Source: an uncultured Prevotellaceae bacterium (GTDB lineage Bacteria; Bacteroidota; Bacteroidia; Bacteroidales; Bacteroidaceae). Taken from it: a stretch of 40,738 nucleotides of DNA. The position numbers and the translations under genes were made by a program. The notes under the pieces were generated by a model. That model saw only the letters and a list, made by a program, of their open reading frames with translations, was not told where the DNA came from and ran no database searches. Location of the stretch: assembly GCA_947167935.1 (NCBI GenBank), contig CAMVJU010000013.1, positions 1-40,738 of the forward strand. The letters run 5' to 3'. Shown here in pieces: positions 16,209 through 24,609 of this stretch; position 1 is the stretch's first letter, and each line of letters opens with the position of its first letter.

Positions 16209-19200
16209 ATGAGAACAAAGCTATTCCTTTCGTGCCTCTTGGCAATGACGATCTCGCTGAATCAAAAAGTTCAGGCCCAGAGTGAGCTTTATCCCAAACA
16301 CTTTGATTTGGAGCAGGTGACTTTGCTTGACGGTCCGATGAAGACGGCGATGGACAAGAACCTGCAGCACTTGATGCAGTATGATGTAGACCGCTTACTG
16401 ACGCCCTATGTCCGTCAGTCAGGACTGTCGAAAACCACTGACACCTCGTCGCCCTACTATCAGTGGGAGACGAAGCACCCCAACTTCAAAAACTGGGGTG
16501 GCGATGCAGGCTTTGACCTCAGCGGACACGTGGGTGGACACTATCTGTCGGCCCTCGCCTTGGGCTGGGCTGCCTGTCACGACGAAGCCATGCGCACACA
16601 ACTGAAAGAGCGTCTGGACTATATGCTGCAGGTGATGAAGGACTGCCAGGATGCCTATGACCAAAATACCGAGGGCCTCTACGGCTTCATCGGCGGACAG
16701 CCCATCAACGACTCGTGGAAGGCACTTTACAAGGGTGATCTCTCTAAGATTCAGAACAACTGGGGCTGGGTGCCCTTCTATGTGCAGCACAAAATCCTGG
16801 CTGGTCTGCGCGATGCCTATCTCTATGGCAATAGCGAGGTGGCGAAGGAGATGTTCCGCAAGTTGGCCGACTGGAGCGTCAATCTTATTGCTAAAGTGAA
16901 TGACAGCGATTTTGAGAATTTCCTCAATTGCGAGCATGGCGGCATGAACGAGTCGATGCTCGATGCCTATCAGCTCTTCGGCGATGCGAAGTACCTCACC
17001 GCTGCCAAGAAATACACCCACAAGGCTATGCTCAACGGGATGCAGACGCTGAACAAGACCTTCCTTGACGGCAAGCATGCTAACACGCAGGTTCCCAAGT
17101 TCATCGGTATGGAGCGTATCTTCGAGCAGAGCAGTACGCTGAACAGCTACAAGAAGGCTGCTGAAAACTTCTGGCAGGACGTGGCTATGAACCGTACTGT
17201 CTGCATAGGCGGTAACTCGGTGGGTGAGCATTTTCTGAGCGTTGCCAACAGTAATCGCTACATCGACCAGTTGGATGGCCCTGAGAGCTGTAACTCGAAT
17301 AACATGCTGAAGCTATCGGAGATGATGGCCGACCGTACAGGCGATGCAAAATATGTAGATTTCTATGAAGGCACGTTGTGGAACCATATCCTCTCGACGC
17401 AGGATCCTGAGACGGGCGGCTATGTCTACTTCACCACGTTGCGTCCGCAGGGCTATCGCATCTACTCCCAGCCCAATCAGGGCATGTGGTGCTGTGTGGG
17501 CACAGGTATGGAGAACCACTCGAAGTATGGGCACTTTATCTATACCCACGATGGTGCTAACACTCTTTATGTCAACCTCTTCATCCCCTCACGTCTCGTA
17601 AGTGATGACTTTGTTGTCACTCAGGAAACGGCTTTCCCTAACAGCAGTACCACTGAGCTTACTATTGAAAAGGCCGGACATTACACCATTGCCATCCGCC
17701 ATCCTGAGTGGGCAGGCAAGAACTATAGCATCGATGTCAATGGCACTGTGCTTGATGGTTCATCTGTCGAGACTGGCAAGGCGGGGTATATCATGGAGAC
17801 ACGCGATTGGAAGGAGGGCGATAAGATCAATGTCAGTCTCGACATGCAGTTGCGCTATGAGGAGTGCCCCAACTATACTGACTATATCGCCTTCAAATAT
17901 GGCCCCATCCTGCTGGGGGCTGCTACCACTGCTGTTGCTGAAGGTGACAGCGGTGAGCTGCCTTATGAAAAGTTGCAGAACGAATATGGCGGCGAGGGTC
18001 GTATGGATCACGCTCCTGGCAGTCGCGCCACTTCGAAGAGTCTTATTGATGCACCGTTGCTTATTGGCGATCGTGCCGATGTGCTCTCACGTATCCAGCG
18101 CCTGCGCAGCATAGACCTCAGCTTCGTCATTGATGCCAGCCGTCCTGATGTGAGCTCTTACAAGTGGAACACACTGAAACTCATTCCTTTCTACAAGATT
18201 CACCACCAGCGCTACATGTGTTATTGGTATCAGCAAACTGCTGAGAACTTCGCCAACAGTACGATGGCACAGACAGAGGCTGAGCGCGAGGCTTTGGAGC
18301 AGCGTACGCTCGACTTCGTAGCACCTGGCGAGCAGCAGAGCGAGGCGGGCCACGATGTGCTTTATAGCAGCGACTCCTCGACGGGTATGTATAACTCGGA
18401 GCGATATCGCGATGCACGTGCCAATGGTTTTATCCAGTACACATTGTATAATAACAGTGGGGTAGAGGAGAACCTCAGCGTCATGTTCCGCTTCAACTTG
18501 GCCGACAGGGGGCGTATGGGTACGCTCACCGTCAATGGAACGAAGATTGCCGACATTACCATTCCCAACAGCTTCAAGGGTAGCGACAGCAACGGTTTCT
18601 ATAATGTGGAGTATGCTATTCCTACAGAATTGGCAAAAGGAAAGACAAAGTTCACGGTGCGCCTTACAGGCAGCAGTTCCACTATGTGCCCAGGCGTCTA
18701 CTACGTGCGCTTGATGAAGGACTACAACGCTGAGGCAAAGGCGTATAAGTTCCGCTGCACTGATTGGACAACTGGCGATCCTACCCGTGTGACAGCCGAT
18801 CATATCACCTACGACACAGAGAAGAATATTATCCGTGTCAATGCTGGAACGGGTGCCAACAACGTAGCCCTGATGATGAAGTATGAGGGATTGGACTACG
18901 ATATCGACAAGAGCCAGATTTATCTCGTGGTGAGGGGAACGAACCTAAAGACCACGTCAGGTGCCTCTTATCTGTGGTGGCTCAACGGCTCCAATCACGG
19001 CACACAGGTACCACCCTCAACCTCGAAGACCATCACCGTGGACGGCGAGCAGCAGCAGGTGGTGGCCTTTAATATGCAGACCAGTGGCATTTATGAGAAC
19101 TTCAGTGGTGACAGGCCCAGCGTGTGCATGGGACAGACCATCTTTGGACTGACATCGACAACTGGCACCTCTGATATATGCGACATTAACTTTGTGGCAA

Positions 19201-19352
19201 GCGTCAACGACTATATCAGTATGGCCACTGGCATAGGCGACGTTTACGATTTGCGCCATGATAATCCTCGCTATTACGACCTGAACGGACGCCCGGCTGA
19301 CCAGAAAGGTAGGGGCGTCCGTGTGGGTAACGGTACAAAAATCATTCTGTAA
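16209..19352 (+). CDS. GH127-family (DUF1680) probable beta-L-arabinofuranosidase, exported
   Basis: The start at 16209 (MRTKLFLSCLLAMTISLNQ) gives a signal peptide; the longer frame from 16158 begins inside the promoter. The 1047-residue protein opens with the FDLEQVTLLDGPMKTAMDKN phrase typical of DUF1680/GH127, followed by an alpha-helical barrel (WGGDAGFDLSGHVGGHYLSA, ESCNSNNMLKLSEMM, MWCCVGTGMENHSKYG). The single Cys in ESCNSNN and the paired Cys in WCC correspond to the zinc-binding and catalytic cysteines known in this family. Beta-sandwich regions follow, and the end (YYDLNGRPADQKGRGVRVGN) resembles export tails. The likely substrate is beta-L-arabinofuranose in plant glycoproteins or pectin. 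The stop codon abuts the next ATG with no gap. Confidence 0.88.
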   Translation: MRTKLFLSCLLAMTISLNQKVQAQSELYPKHFDLEQVTLLDGPMKTAMDKNLQHLMQYDVDRLLTPYVRQSGLSKTTDTSSPYYQWETKHPNFKNWGGDAGFDLSGHVGGHYLSALALGWAACHDEAMRTQLKERLDYMLQVMKDCQDAYDQNTEGLYGFIGGQPINDSWKALYKGDLSKIQNNWGWVPFYVQHKILAGLRDAYLYGNSEVAKEMFRKLADWSVNLIAKVNDSDFENFLNCEHGGMNESMLDAYQLFGDAKYLTAAKKYTHKAMLNGMQTLNKTFLDGKHANTQVPKFIGMERIFEQSSTLNSYKKAAENFWQDVAMNRTVCIGGNSVGEHFLSVANSNRYIDQLDGPESCNSNNMLKLSEMMADRTGDAKYVDFYEGTLWNHILSTQDPETGGYVYFTTLRPQGYRIYSQPNQGMWCCVGTGMENHSKYGHFIYTHDGANTLYVNLFIPSRLVSDDFVVTQETAFPNSSTTELTIEKAGHYTIAIRHPEWAGKNYSIDVNGTVLDGSSVETGKAGYIMETRDWKEGDKINVSLDMQLRYEECPNYTDYIAFKYGPILLGAATTAVAEGDSGELPYEKLQNEYGGEGRMDHAPGSRATSKSLIDAPLLIGDRADVLSRIQRLRSIDLSFVIDASRPDVSSYKWNTLKLIPFYKIHHQRYMCYWYQQTAENFANSTMAQTEAEREALEQRTLDFVAPGEQQSEAGHDVLYSSDSSTGMYNSERYRDARANGFIQYTLYNNSGVEENLSVMFRFNLADRGRMGTLTVNGTKIADITIPNSFKGSDSNGFYNVEYAIPTELAKGKTKFTVRLTGSSSTMCPGVYYVRLMKDYNAEAKAYKFRCTDWTTGDPTRVTADHITYDTEKNIIRVNAGTGANNVALMMKYEGLDYDIDKSQIYLVVRGTNLKTTSGASYLWWLNGSNHGTQVPPSTSKTITVDGEQQQVVAFNMQTSGIYENFSGDRPSVCMGQTIFGLTSTTGTSDICDINFVASVNDYISMATGIGDVYDLRHDNPRYYDLNGRPADQKGRGVRVGNGTKIIL

Positions 19353-20162
19353 ATGTATAAAAGGACTTTTATTCTCTTGTTGAGCGTACTGCTGGTGTTG
19401 CCAGCATTGCCGCAGCAGCCTGTGAGCCATCCTTGGCAGGGTAAGCGTGTGGCCTATCTGGGCGACAGCATCACTGATCCGCGTAATAGCGGCTCGAAGA
19501 AGAAGTTTTGGGGTTTCCTGCAAGACTGGCTGCAGATCATCCCTTATGTCTATGGCGTCAGTGGCCGACAGTGGAACGATATTCCACGTCAGACCGACCA
19601 GCTGAAAAAGGAGCACGGGCAGGATGTGGATGCCATCATTATCTTTATGGGCACCAACGACTATAACAACGGCGTGCCTATCGGACAGTGGTGGGACGAG
19701 CGTGTGACGGAAGTGGAATATGGTCACGGACAGCCGAAGACGATGGTGACACGCCGCCAGCGCACTCCTTCGATGGACGCCACCACCTTTAAGGGACGCA
19801 TCAATATCGCAATGGATTCGCTGAAGCGCACCTTCCCCACCAAGCAGATTGTCCTGCTGACGCCCATTCACCGTTCCGACTTCCATGCCAACGAGAAGAA
19901 TTGGCAATGCGACGAGTCGTACACCAACCAGTGTGGTGAGTATCTTGACGCCTACATCGACGCCGTCAAGGAGGCTGGCAACGTATGGGCTGTACCCGTT
20001 ATCGACTGGAACGCTACCAGCGGCTTGTTCCCTCTGCTGAAGGAACACAACGTCTACTATAAGAGCGAGACCGACCTGTTGCATCCTAATGATGCAGGAC
20101 ACGAGCGCATGGCACGCACGCTGATGTATCAGCTGTTTGCACTGCCCTGCACTTTCGAATAA
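19353..20162 (+). CDS. exported SGNH/GDSL hydrolase
   Basis: A signal peptide (about residues 1-21) leads an SGNH-hydrolase fold. Visible blocks are YLGDSITDPRNS (block I with nucleophile Ser), VYGVSGRQWNDI (block II Gly), FMGTNDYNNG (block III Asn), and LLHPNDAGHERMA (block V Asp and His). The 269 residues fit single-domain carbohydrate esterases of this clan. The probable role is removal of acetyl or other acyl groups from a glycan in the periplasm or outside. It starts directly at the GH127 stop and ends 12 bp before glf, so it bridges the hydrolase and biosynthesis halves of the operon. The exact ester substrate cannot be read from sequence. Confidence 0.85.
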   Translation: MYKRTFILLLSVLLVLPALPQQPVSHPWQGKRVAYLGDSITDPRNSGSKKKFWGFLQDWLQIIPYVYGVSGRQWNDIPRQTDQLKKEHGQDVDAIIIFMGTNDYNNGVPIGQWWDERVTEVEYGHGQPKTMVTRRQRTPSMDATTFKGRINIAMDSLKRTFPTKQIVLLTPIHRSDFHANEKNWQCDESYTNQCGEYLDAYIDAVKEAGNVWAVPVIDWNATSGLFPLLKEHNVYYKSETDLLHPNDAGHERMARTLMYQLFALPCTFE

Positions 20163-20174
20163 AAGAGAAGTGAA

Positions 20175-21278
20175 ATGAAACCATACGACTATCTTATCGT
20201 GGGATCTGGCTTCTTCGGAGCTACCTTCGCCTACTTAGCCACACAGGCAGGGAAGCGCTGCCTCGTTGTGGACAAGAGAAACCATACGGGCGGCAACGCC
20301 TATTGCAAGGATGTGGACGGCATACACGTCCACCTCTATGGCGCTCATATCTTCCATACTAAGAATAAGGAGGTGTGGGACTTCGTAAATGATCTGGGCA
20401 CCTTCAATCGTTATACCAACTCTCCCATCGCTAACTACAAGGGGCGGCTCTACAACCTGCCCTTCAATATGAACACCTTCTACCAGCTGTGGGGGGTACG
20501 CACGCCGCAGGAGGCAAAGGCGAAAATTGACGAGCAGCGCCGCGAGATGGAGGGACGTGAGCCGCAGAATCTGGAGGAGCAGGCCATCTCACTTGTGGGA
20601 CGCGACATCTACGAGATCCTGATCAAAGGTTATACTGAGAAACAGTGGGGCCGTAAGTGTACGGAGCTACCGGCTTTCATCATTCGTCGTTTGCCTGTGC
20701 GCCTGACTTTCGACAATAATTATTTCAACGATCCCTATCAGGGAATCCCCATTGGCGGCTATAATGTCATCATTGACAAGCTGCTGGAGGGTGTTAATGT
20801 ACGTTTAGAAACAGATTTCCTGCAGCATCGGGCAGAATTATCTGAGCTGGCCACGACGGTGGTATACAGTGGAGCTATTGATGCCTATTTCGACTATAGT
20901 CTTGGCCATCTGGACTGGCGCACGCTGCGCTTTGAGCACGAGCGTTTGGACATTCCTGATTATCAGGGCAATGCCGTGATGAATTTCACTGATAGCGAAA
21001 TACCCTATACCCGCGTCATCGAACACAAGCATTTTGAGTTCGGACAGCAGCCGCATACTGTTATCAGTCACGAGTACAGCAGCGAGTGGACTGAAGGCGC
21101 TGAGCCGTTCTATACCGTTAACGACAATCGCAATAACCTGCTGGCCGAACAATACCGTGATTTAGCCCAACAGCAGCCTTCCACTATCTTTGGCGGCCGT
21201 CTGGCTGAGTACAAATATTACGATATGGATCAGGCCATCAGCCGCGCTATGGAGTGCTGGGAGAAATACAAAGTATGA
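20175..21278 (+). CDS. glf: UDP-galactopyranose mutase
   Basis: Glf interconverts UDP-galactopyranose and UDP-galactofuranose, using reduced FAD, to supply galactofuranose for surface glycans. The 367 residues match. Visible are the FAD-binding YLIVGSGFFGATFAYLA, VVDKRNHTGGNAY, HLYGAHIFHTKNKEVWDFVN, the active-site YTEKQWGRKCTELP, RLPVRLTFDNNYFNDPYQGIP, and the C-terminal GGRLAEYKYYDMDQAI. It is cytoplasmic. It overlaps the next gene by 4 bp. Its presence directly after GH127 and the SGNH hydrolase is unusual. No galactofuranosyltransferase is obvious in the operon, so the transferase is either encoded elsewhere or is the CDP-glycerol-transferase-like protein. Confidence 0.96.
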   Translation: MKPYDYLIVGSGFFGATFAYLATQAGKRCLVVDKRNHTGGNAYCKDVDGIHVHLYGAHIFHTKNKEVWDFVNDLGTFNRYTNSPIANYKGRLYNLPFNMNTFYQLWGVRTPQEAKAKIDEQRREMEGREPQNLEEQAISLVGRDIYEILIKGYTEKQWGRKCTELPAFIIRRLPVRLTFDNNYFNDPYQGIPIGGYNVIIDKLLEGVNVRLETDFLQHRAELSELATTVVYSGAIDAYFDYSLGHLDWRTLRFEHERLDIPDYQGNAVMNFTDSEIPYTRVIEHKHFEFGQQPHTVISHEYSSEWTEGAEPFYTVNDNRNNLLAEQYRDLAQQQPSTIFGGRLAEYKYYDMDQAISRAMECWEKYKV

Positions 21279-22333
21279 TGAACAAAATAAAGATATGCAT
21301 CATCGGTGGTGGTAACTTAGGCCATGTTATGTCTGGCTTTATTGCATCACATAAGACGGATAATGCTGCGAATCAGGGTTTTGATGTCACCCTATTGACT
21401 CGCCATCCAGAGCAATGGAGTCGTCAGCTTGTTATTGAGATGCCTGACGGTAAGGAAATAAAGCCTACGTTGGACCATATTACCAGCAATCCGCAGAAGG
21501 CAGTGGAGGATGCTGACCTTGTGCTGCTTTGTCTGCCTGGTTTTGCTATACGCGATGCACTTCTATCCATTCGTGACCATCTGAGACATGGAAACAATAA
21601 TAGCACCGTAGTGGGAAGTGTGGTATGTAGCTCAGGCTTCTTTCTGCAGGCCTTTGATATACTGCCTACCGATACACCACTGTTTGGCTTCCAGCGTGTG
21701 CCTTTTATTGCCCGTATTCAGGAGTATGGTCATAGGGCTTGGCTTAAAGGTGGAAGAGAGCATCTTTACGTAGCCATCGAACAAACAGAGCGAAAAGAAG
21801 AACTGCGTCAACTGCTGGAAATGTTGACCAAGACTCCAACATCGCTTTTGGACAACTATTATGAGGTCACTCTCACCAATAGTAATCCATTGCTGCATCC
21901 CTCACGCCTTTATTCTTTGTGGAAGGATTGGAAACCAGGTGATGTCTATTCGCGTGTACCGTTTTTCTATGAAGAGTGGACGGAGGAAGCCGCACAGTTC
22001 TACATCAGTATGGACAATGAGCTACAAACCTTATTGGAACATTTGGCTGTACGAAAAGGTAGCATACCAACGGTGTTGGACTATTATGAGAGTACCGATG
22101 CCTCGTCGCTGGCCAGTAAATTGCGCAGTATCAAGGCTTTCAAAGGCATTATGGCACCCATGAAGGCTGTAGAGGGCGGTTTCGTTCCTGATTTCACCGA
22201 CCGCTATTTTTCGGAGGACTTCCCCTATGGCCTGTCCTTCGCTTGTCGAATAGCAAAGGAGCATGGCATTGAAACGCCCGTTATGGATAAGATATGCCAA
22301 TGGGGTATGGATAAAATAGAGAACACGCTATGA
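21275..22333 (+). CDS. opine (octopine/nopaline) dehydrogenase-like NAD(P) enzyme
   Basis: The start at 21275 overlaps the glf stop; the frame from 21254 would extend into glf. The 352-residue product opens with a Rossmann motif (ICIIGGGNLGHVMSGFIA). It continues with a dehydrogenase N-domain (DADLVLLCLPGFAIRDAL, GSVVCSSGFFLQAFDIL) and a helical C-domain with a conserved-looking YYEVTLTNSNPLLHPSRLY, where family members place the catalytic His. Opine dehydrogenases join an amino acid to a 2-oxo acid by reductive amination. Within a surface-glycan operon, it may make an N-carboxyalkyl amino acid that decorates the polymer; this is inference. The stop overlaps the next ATG. Confidence 0.75.
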   Translation: MMNKIKICIIGGGNLGHVMSGFIASHKTDNAANQGFDVTLLTRHPEQWSRQLVIEMPDGKEIKPTLDHITSNPQKAVEDADLVLLCLPGFAIRDALLSIRDHLRHGNNNSTVVGSVVCSSGFFLQAFDILPTDTPLFGFQRVPFIARIQEYGHRAWLKGGREHLYVAIEQTERKEELRQLLEMLTKTPTSLLDNYYEVTLTNSNPLLHPSRLYSLWKDWKPGDVYSRVPFFYEEWTEEAAQFYISMDNELQTLLEHLAVRKGSIPTVLDYYESTDASSLASKLRSIKAFKGIMAPMKAVEGGFVPDFTDRYFSEDFPYGLSFACRIAKEHGIETPVMDKICQWGMDKIENTL

Positions 22334-23601
22334 ATGTCCTTGCGAAATCAATCAACTATCTTTGGCTACATTTATGGCAGTATAAGGCCACGGAGCGGCG
22401 GCATCGGCGGCTGGTGGAACAGTTGCGAAAGGAGCAACGGCCTCTGAAGGTGGTTTTTATAGCTATTGATGTGGCATATTGGCGCTACCAGCATGTCTAT
22501 GAGCTGATGAAGGCAGATAGCCGTTTCCGGCCTACTATCGTCCTCTCGCCCTGCATAGGCCATGCGCATCAGGAACAGGAGATGGAGCGTCTGAGAGCCT
22601 ATTTCGATGCACGCGGCATCAGCTATGTGGATTATGATTTCAACGGCGAGCCTTATTGCATCCGAGAAGAGATATACCCCGACATTGTGTTCTTTCCTCA
22701 GCCCTACGAGCATCTGCTCTGTAAGGAACACGACAGTCTTCATTTCTACGACCGCCTGCCGTGCTATATGCCCTACGGCTTCTGGATATCCACAGGCAAG
22801 CTCTCCTATAACATGCATTTCCACAACCGTGCCTGGCGTATCTATCATTGCACGGCCTTGCACCTGAAGGAGGCGCAGCGGGTGGCCACCAACAAGGGAC
22901 GCAATGTGCGCATCGTGGGCTATTCCAATGCCGACGACTTCCTCCGTCCTCATCACGAGGATTTGTGGCGACCGATGAGCGATGGCAAACGGCGCAAACG
23001 TATTGTCTGGGCGCCCCATTTCTCTATCGTTTCCAAGAGCTCAACTTTGCCGCCACGCTCTAATTTCCTTTGGATGGCAGAGCTGATGGTGACGCTGGCG
23101 AAGGAATATAGTGATAGGATACAGATAGCCTTCAAACCGCATCCCGCTTTGCTCACCCAGCTCTACCAGCACCCTGAGTGGGGACAGCAGCGCACCGACA
23201 GCTACTATGACCTGTGGCGCACGATGGAGAATACGCAGCTGGAGACGGGTGAGTTCATCGACCTCTTTATGACTAGCGATGCCATGATACACGACAGCGG
23301 CTCGTTTGTCGTGGAGTATCACTATACGAAGAATCCAGCCATGTTCGTCTCCAAGGACATGAAGCCCATCCTTGAGTCGCTGACAGATTTCGGCAAGGAG
23401 GCGCATTACATTCATTATATAGGGGCGACTGAGGCTGATATCCGCCACTTCATCGACGATGTGGTACTCGCAGGCAACGATCCCATGCGTCCGCAACGTG
23501 AGGAGTTCTTCCGCAACTACCTGCTGCCGCCAGGTGGCAAGAGCGTGGCTCAGAACGTGGTGGATGATATTGTTGAAAGTCTGAATTTGAAGAAGGTATA
23601 A
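22330..23601 (+). CDS. CDP-glycerol glycerophosphotransferase-like protein
   Basis: The 423-residue protein has the two-lobed fold of TagB/TagF-like polymerases. Visible are VVFIAIDVAYWRYQHVYELM in the N lobe, MPYGFWISTGK in the middle, RIVWAPHFSI, QIAFKPHPAL with the conserved HP, and the donor-site SDAMIHDSGSFVVEYHYT. Family members move glycerol-phosphate or related polyol phosphates, or act as Bacteroidota glycan transferases of unknown specificity. No signal peptide is seen; the N-terminal YLWLHLWQY segment may touch the membrane. The gene overlaps the opine-dehydrogenase-like gene (ATGA) and ends 3 bp before the acyltransferase start. The actual donor is unknown, since no CDP-glycerol synthesis gene is in view. 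Confidence 0.72.
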   Translation: MNVLAKSINYLWLHLWQYKATERRHRRLVEQLRKEQRPLKVVFIAIDVAYWRYQHVYELMKADSRFRPTIVLSPCIGHAHQEQEMERLRAYFDARGISYVDYDFNGEPYCIREEIYPDIVFFPQPYEHLLCKEHDSLHFYDRLPCYMPYGFWISTGKLSYNMHFHNRAWRIYHCTALHLKEAQRVATNKGRNVRIVGYSNADDFLRPHHEDLWRPMSDGKRRKRIVWAPHFSIVSKSSTLPPRSNFLWMAELMVTLAKEYSDRIQIAFKPHPALLTQLYQHPEWGQQRTDSYYDLWRTMENTQLETGEFIDLFMTSDAMIHDSGSFVVEYHYTKNPAMFVSKDMKPILESLTDFGKEAHYIHYIGATEADIRHFIDDVVLAGNDPMRPQREEFFRNYLLPPGGKSVAQNVVDDIVESLNLKKV

Positions 23602-23604
23602 GTG

Positions 23605-24609
23605 ATGACGACACGCAAGACCCGCGACAGCAATATGGAGCTGCTCCGCCTGACGGCAATGCTTCTGGTGATGATTGTACATGCCAGCTACAGGGCATTG
23701 CCCAAGCCGACGCCGGAAGGCATTGCTGAGGACCCCGTGTCCCTCTTCCTGCAAATTGCGGTGGAGAGCTTTTCTGTGGTGGGAGTCAATGTGTTTGTCA
23801 TGCTCTCAGGCTGGTATGGCATCCGTCTACGATGGTCACGCCTGTTGGAGTTGCTATTTCAGGTCGCATTCTTTGCCATTCTGTGCATGGGTGCCTACTA
23901 TGCCCTGACGGGAACTGTGCCACAGGGACCTGTGCTCAGCATCCTAATGCTGCATGAGGGCGACTACTGGTTCGTGAAAACCTACCTGGCACTCTATCTC
24001 CTCTCGCCCGTGCTCAACGCCTTTGTACAGACTGCTACACAGCGGCAGATGGGCATCACGATCTTATCGCTCTTTGCCTTCCAGTGGATATATGGATGGG
24101 TGTTTGAAGCTACGACGTGGCTGCGTGCTGGCTATAGCCTGCCGTCGTTTGTTTGCCTCTATCTCCTTGCCCGCTATCTGAATGTCTACAGACCTTCGTT
24201 TACGAGATGGCGCCCACGTACCGACCTCTGTGTCTATCTCGCTGTGTGTACAATGGTGACCGTAGCCTACTTCGTGCTGAAACGCTATTTCAACCTGGGC
24301 GGCCTGTTGTGGTTCTATAATTCGCCAACCACCATCATCGCTGCCATGTTCCTGTTGTTGTTCTTCAGCAAGCTGACATTCCACAGTAGGGTGGTGAATT
24401 GGCTGGCCATATCGGCGCTGGCTGTCTATCTCACCCATAGCAATACCCCGTTGGGACAGTATTACGACCTTTATATACGTGAGTGGCACGACACGTTGCC
24501 TCGCTTTTCTTTTATTCTGCGTGCTGGTCTCTTCATCGCAGCCGTGTTCTTCGGCTCCATTCTGATTGACAAGGTGCGCTTAGCTATATGGAACCTATGG
24601 AGACATTGA
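23605..24609 (+). CDS. membrane acyltransferase (acyltransferase 3 family)
   Basis: About ten hydrophobic segments fill this 334-residue inner-membrane protein. The N-terminal RDSNMELLRLTAMLLVMIVHASYR carries the conserved Arg and His of acyltransferase 3 enzymes. NVFVMLSGWYGIR and DYWFVKTYLALYLLSPVLN are further family signatures. It most likely adds acetyl or another acyl group to a lipid-linked sugar unit. I prefer the ATG at 23605 over the GTG at 23602. It overlaps the flippase gene by 22 bp. An acyl-adding enzyme in the same operon as an exported SGNH esterase suggests that the acyl mark can be both added and removed. Confidence 0.85.
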   Translation: MTTRKTRDSNMELLRLTAMLLVMIVHASYRALPKPTPEGIAEDPVSLFLQIAVESFSVVGVNVFVMLSGWYGIRLRWSRLLELLFQVAFFAILCMGAYYALTGTVPQGPVLSILMLHEGDYWFVKTYLALYLLSPVLNAFVQTATQRQMGITILSLFAFQWIYGWVFEATTWLRAGYSLPSFVCLYLLARYLNVYRPSFTRWRPRTDLCVYLAVCTMVTVAYFVLKRYFNLGGLLWFYNSPTTIIAAMFLLLFFSKLTFHSRVVNWLAISALAVYLTHSNTPLGQYYDLYIREWHDTLPRFSFILRAGLFIAAVFFGSILIDKVRLAIWNLWRH

